This document shows, piece after piece, positions 63,101 to 64,000 of a stretch of 64,000 nt of DNA. Made by a program: the position numbers and the translations under genes. The stretch is from contig CM067081.1 in assembly GCA_034008185.1 (NCBI GenBank), positions 152,364,258-152,428,257 of the forward strand, written 5' to 3'. Within the stretch, counting starts at the first letter, position 1; every line of letters begins with the position of its first letter. The notes beneath the pieces are model-generated. The model saw nothing but the letters and a program-made list of their open reading frames with translations, was not told the DNA's origin and ran no database searches. This DNA comes from Gorsachius magnificus (taxonomy: Eukaryota > Chordata > Aves > Pelecaniformes > Ardeidae).

Positions 63101-63549
63101 TTTTTTAAGAAAAAAACCCAACCTGCTGTGGTCAGTGATGCTACTGCATCTGCCAGCAGAAGTTTTGGTCTACCCAAGTTAATATTCTAGAACATTTTAG
63201 CTCACTTACCTATTTCAAATCTGCACTAGTGCCACTTACCAAACACTGAATGACTTGCTGCCGCTCCCATCACAGTCCGAGGATGTAAATACAGACCATA
63301 ATTTAAATAGGAAATGACGTCAATTACATTGGCCAGGGATAGCTATACAGAGCAATAGCCATGCAAATGGAGAAAGCGATCTGTTTATGTGCATGCATAA
63401 AAAAATACATATTTCTCCATGGACACTTGAGGTAGTCAAAGATTTTCATATAGAATTTTGTTGTCCAAATAGAAAAGTGGGGGTTTTTTAAATTTATTTT
63501 TACATTTTTGTTCATTCCCTCTGGGTTTCAGCTGCATCATTGCTATGAG
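54191..63549. other. Long stretch without recognisable gene
   Basis: About 9.4 kb with no gene or repeat I can name. It is somewhat less AT-rich between 54.7 and 56.8 kb. Frames of 93-131 residues at 55842-56237 (reverse), 56188-56469 and 60928-61317 (reverse) show no domains; the first two are hydrophobic and cysteine-rich, as chance frames in CT-rich DNA often are. The segment 61100-61970 has few runs of A or T and several medium frames, so it may hide an old repeat, but I cannot identify one. Confidence 0.45.
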
Positions 63550-64000
63550 TGCTCTCTACTGTGTTAATAAGCATTTCTATTAGCCTTGAATAGCTGAGCT
63601 TCGTGGCGCTGCCTGTCTGTCCCTTGCATTGCTCTTGCTCAGGTCCCCACTGTGCCTGGAGCTTACACTTGTCTGAGCTCATCAGTTCAATGCAGCAGTG
63701 GCCTAACGTGGAGTCACACCTTTTAATGCAATCTGCTTAGAACAGCTTTGCATCTCTGTTGTAGGGTTTGCCTCATTACCTGCTAATTGAATCTCATTTG
63801 CTGAAACATATGATCTAACAGTTATAGCAAACCTTAAACCTCAACAAACACAGGCTTGATTAATGAATTTAGAGTAAACTAAATTGCCTTTTTGTGTTTA
63901 ATCACCATCAGGAAGTTCTTGGTCCTGTGATCAAAAGGCAGCTTTCCCGTTGACTTCAGATCCCGACTGCTTATGAAGTACCTCATCCTTTTACTTAAAT
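63550..64000. other. Possible conserved non-coding element
   Basis: The composition shifts to balanced, low-repeat sequence without A or T runs. It contains CTGCTAATTGAATC and TGATTAATGAATTTAG, with homeodomain-type TAATTG and TTAATGA cores, and no open frame of useful length. This texture is common in vertebrate conserved non-coding elements, but I cannot test conservation here. It may continue past the window edge. Confidence 0.25.

Overview
The window looks like bird (avian) nuclear DNA. It is AT-rich and largely non-coding, and most recognisable repeats are CR1 LINEs, many still carrying the 3'-terminal ATTCTATG octamer that is diagnostic of avian and reptilian CR1. It also holds solo LTRs of endogenous-retrovirus families that I recognise from neoavian birds. 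The species cannot be fixed from the sequence. I found no host protein-coding gene, exon chain, rRNA, tRNA or CRISPR array. The open frames outside repeats are short, lack recognisable domains, and look like chance frames. The simplest reading is an intergenic stretch or part of a very long intron.

Layout, left to right. 1-1750 is unremarkable AT-rich DNA. 1751-2568 is a reverse-strand CR1 3' fragment. 2779-3779 is a reverse-strand solo LTR with a perfect 5-bp target duplication (AGGGA) and a decayed ~52-bp internal repeat. 3.8-11.7 kb is featureless apart from a perfect 26-bp tandem duplication at 6379-6430. 11.75-12.65 kb is an older reverse-strand CR1. 22.03-22.37 kb is a short forward CR1 tail. 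24.57 kb holds a possible MIR-type SINE core. 29.47-29.72 kb is a 257-bp pyrimidine-only-like tract. 34.70-34.96 kb holds a decayed reverse-transcriptase segment that does not look like CR1. 38.15-38.76 kb and 41.74-42.31 kb are two solo LTRs of one family in the same orientation. 43.62-44.01 kb is a very old CR1/L3-like relic.

The densest part is 45.6-49.7 kb. It starts with a ~3.1-kb forward CR1 whose ORF2 (endonuclease plus reverse transcriptase) is complete over 944 codons except for one in-frame TAG. Two reverse-strand CR1 tails follow it, so the 3' ends face each other as an inverted repeat. More forward CR1 fragments lie at 51.8-52.35 kb and 53.66-54.19 kb. From 54.2 kb to the end I see no repeat I can name; the last ~400 bases have the look of a conserved non-coding element, but that is only a guess.

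No genes here act together as a pathway. The window records layers of transposon insertion: old MIR-like, RTE-like and L3-like relics, several CR1 subfamilies, then solo LTRs and a relatively young CR1. I found no convincing new biological system. The most useful leads are the non-CR1 reverse-transcriptase fossil, the nearly intact CR1 ORF2, and the facing CR1 inverted repeat.
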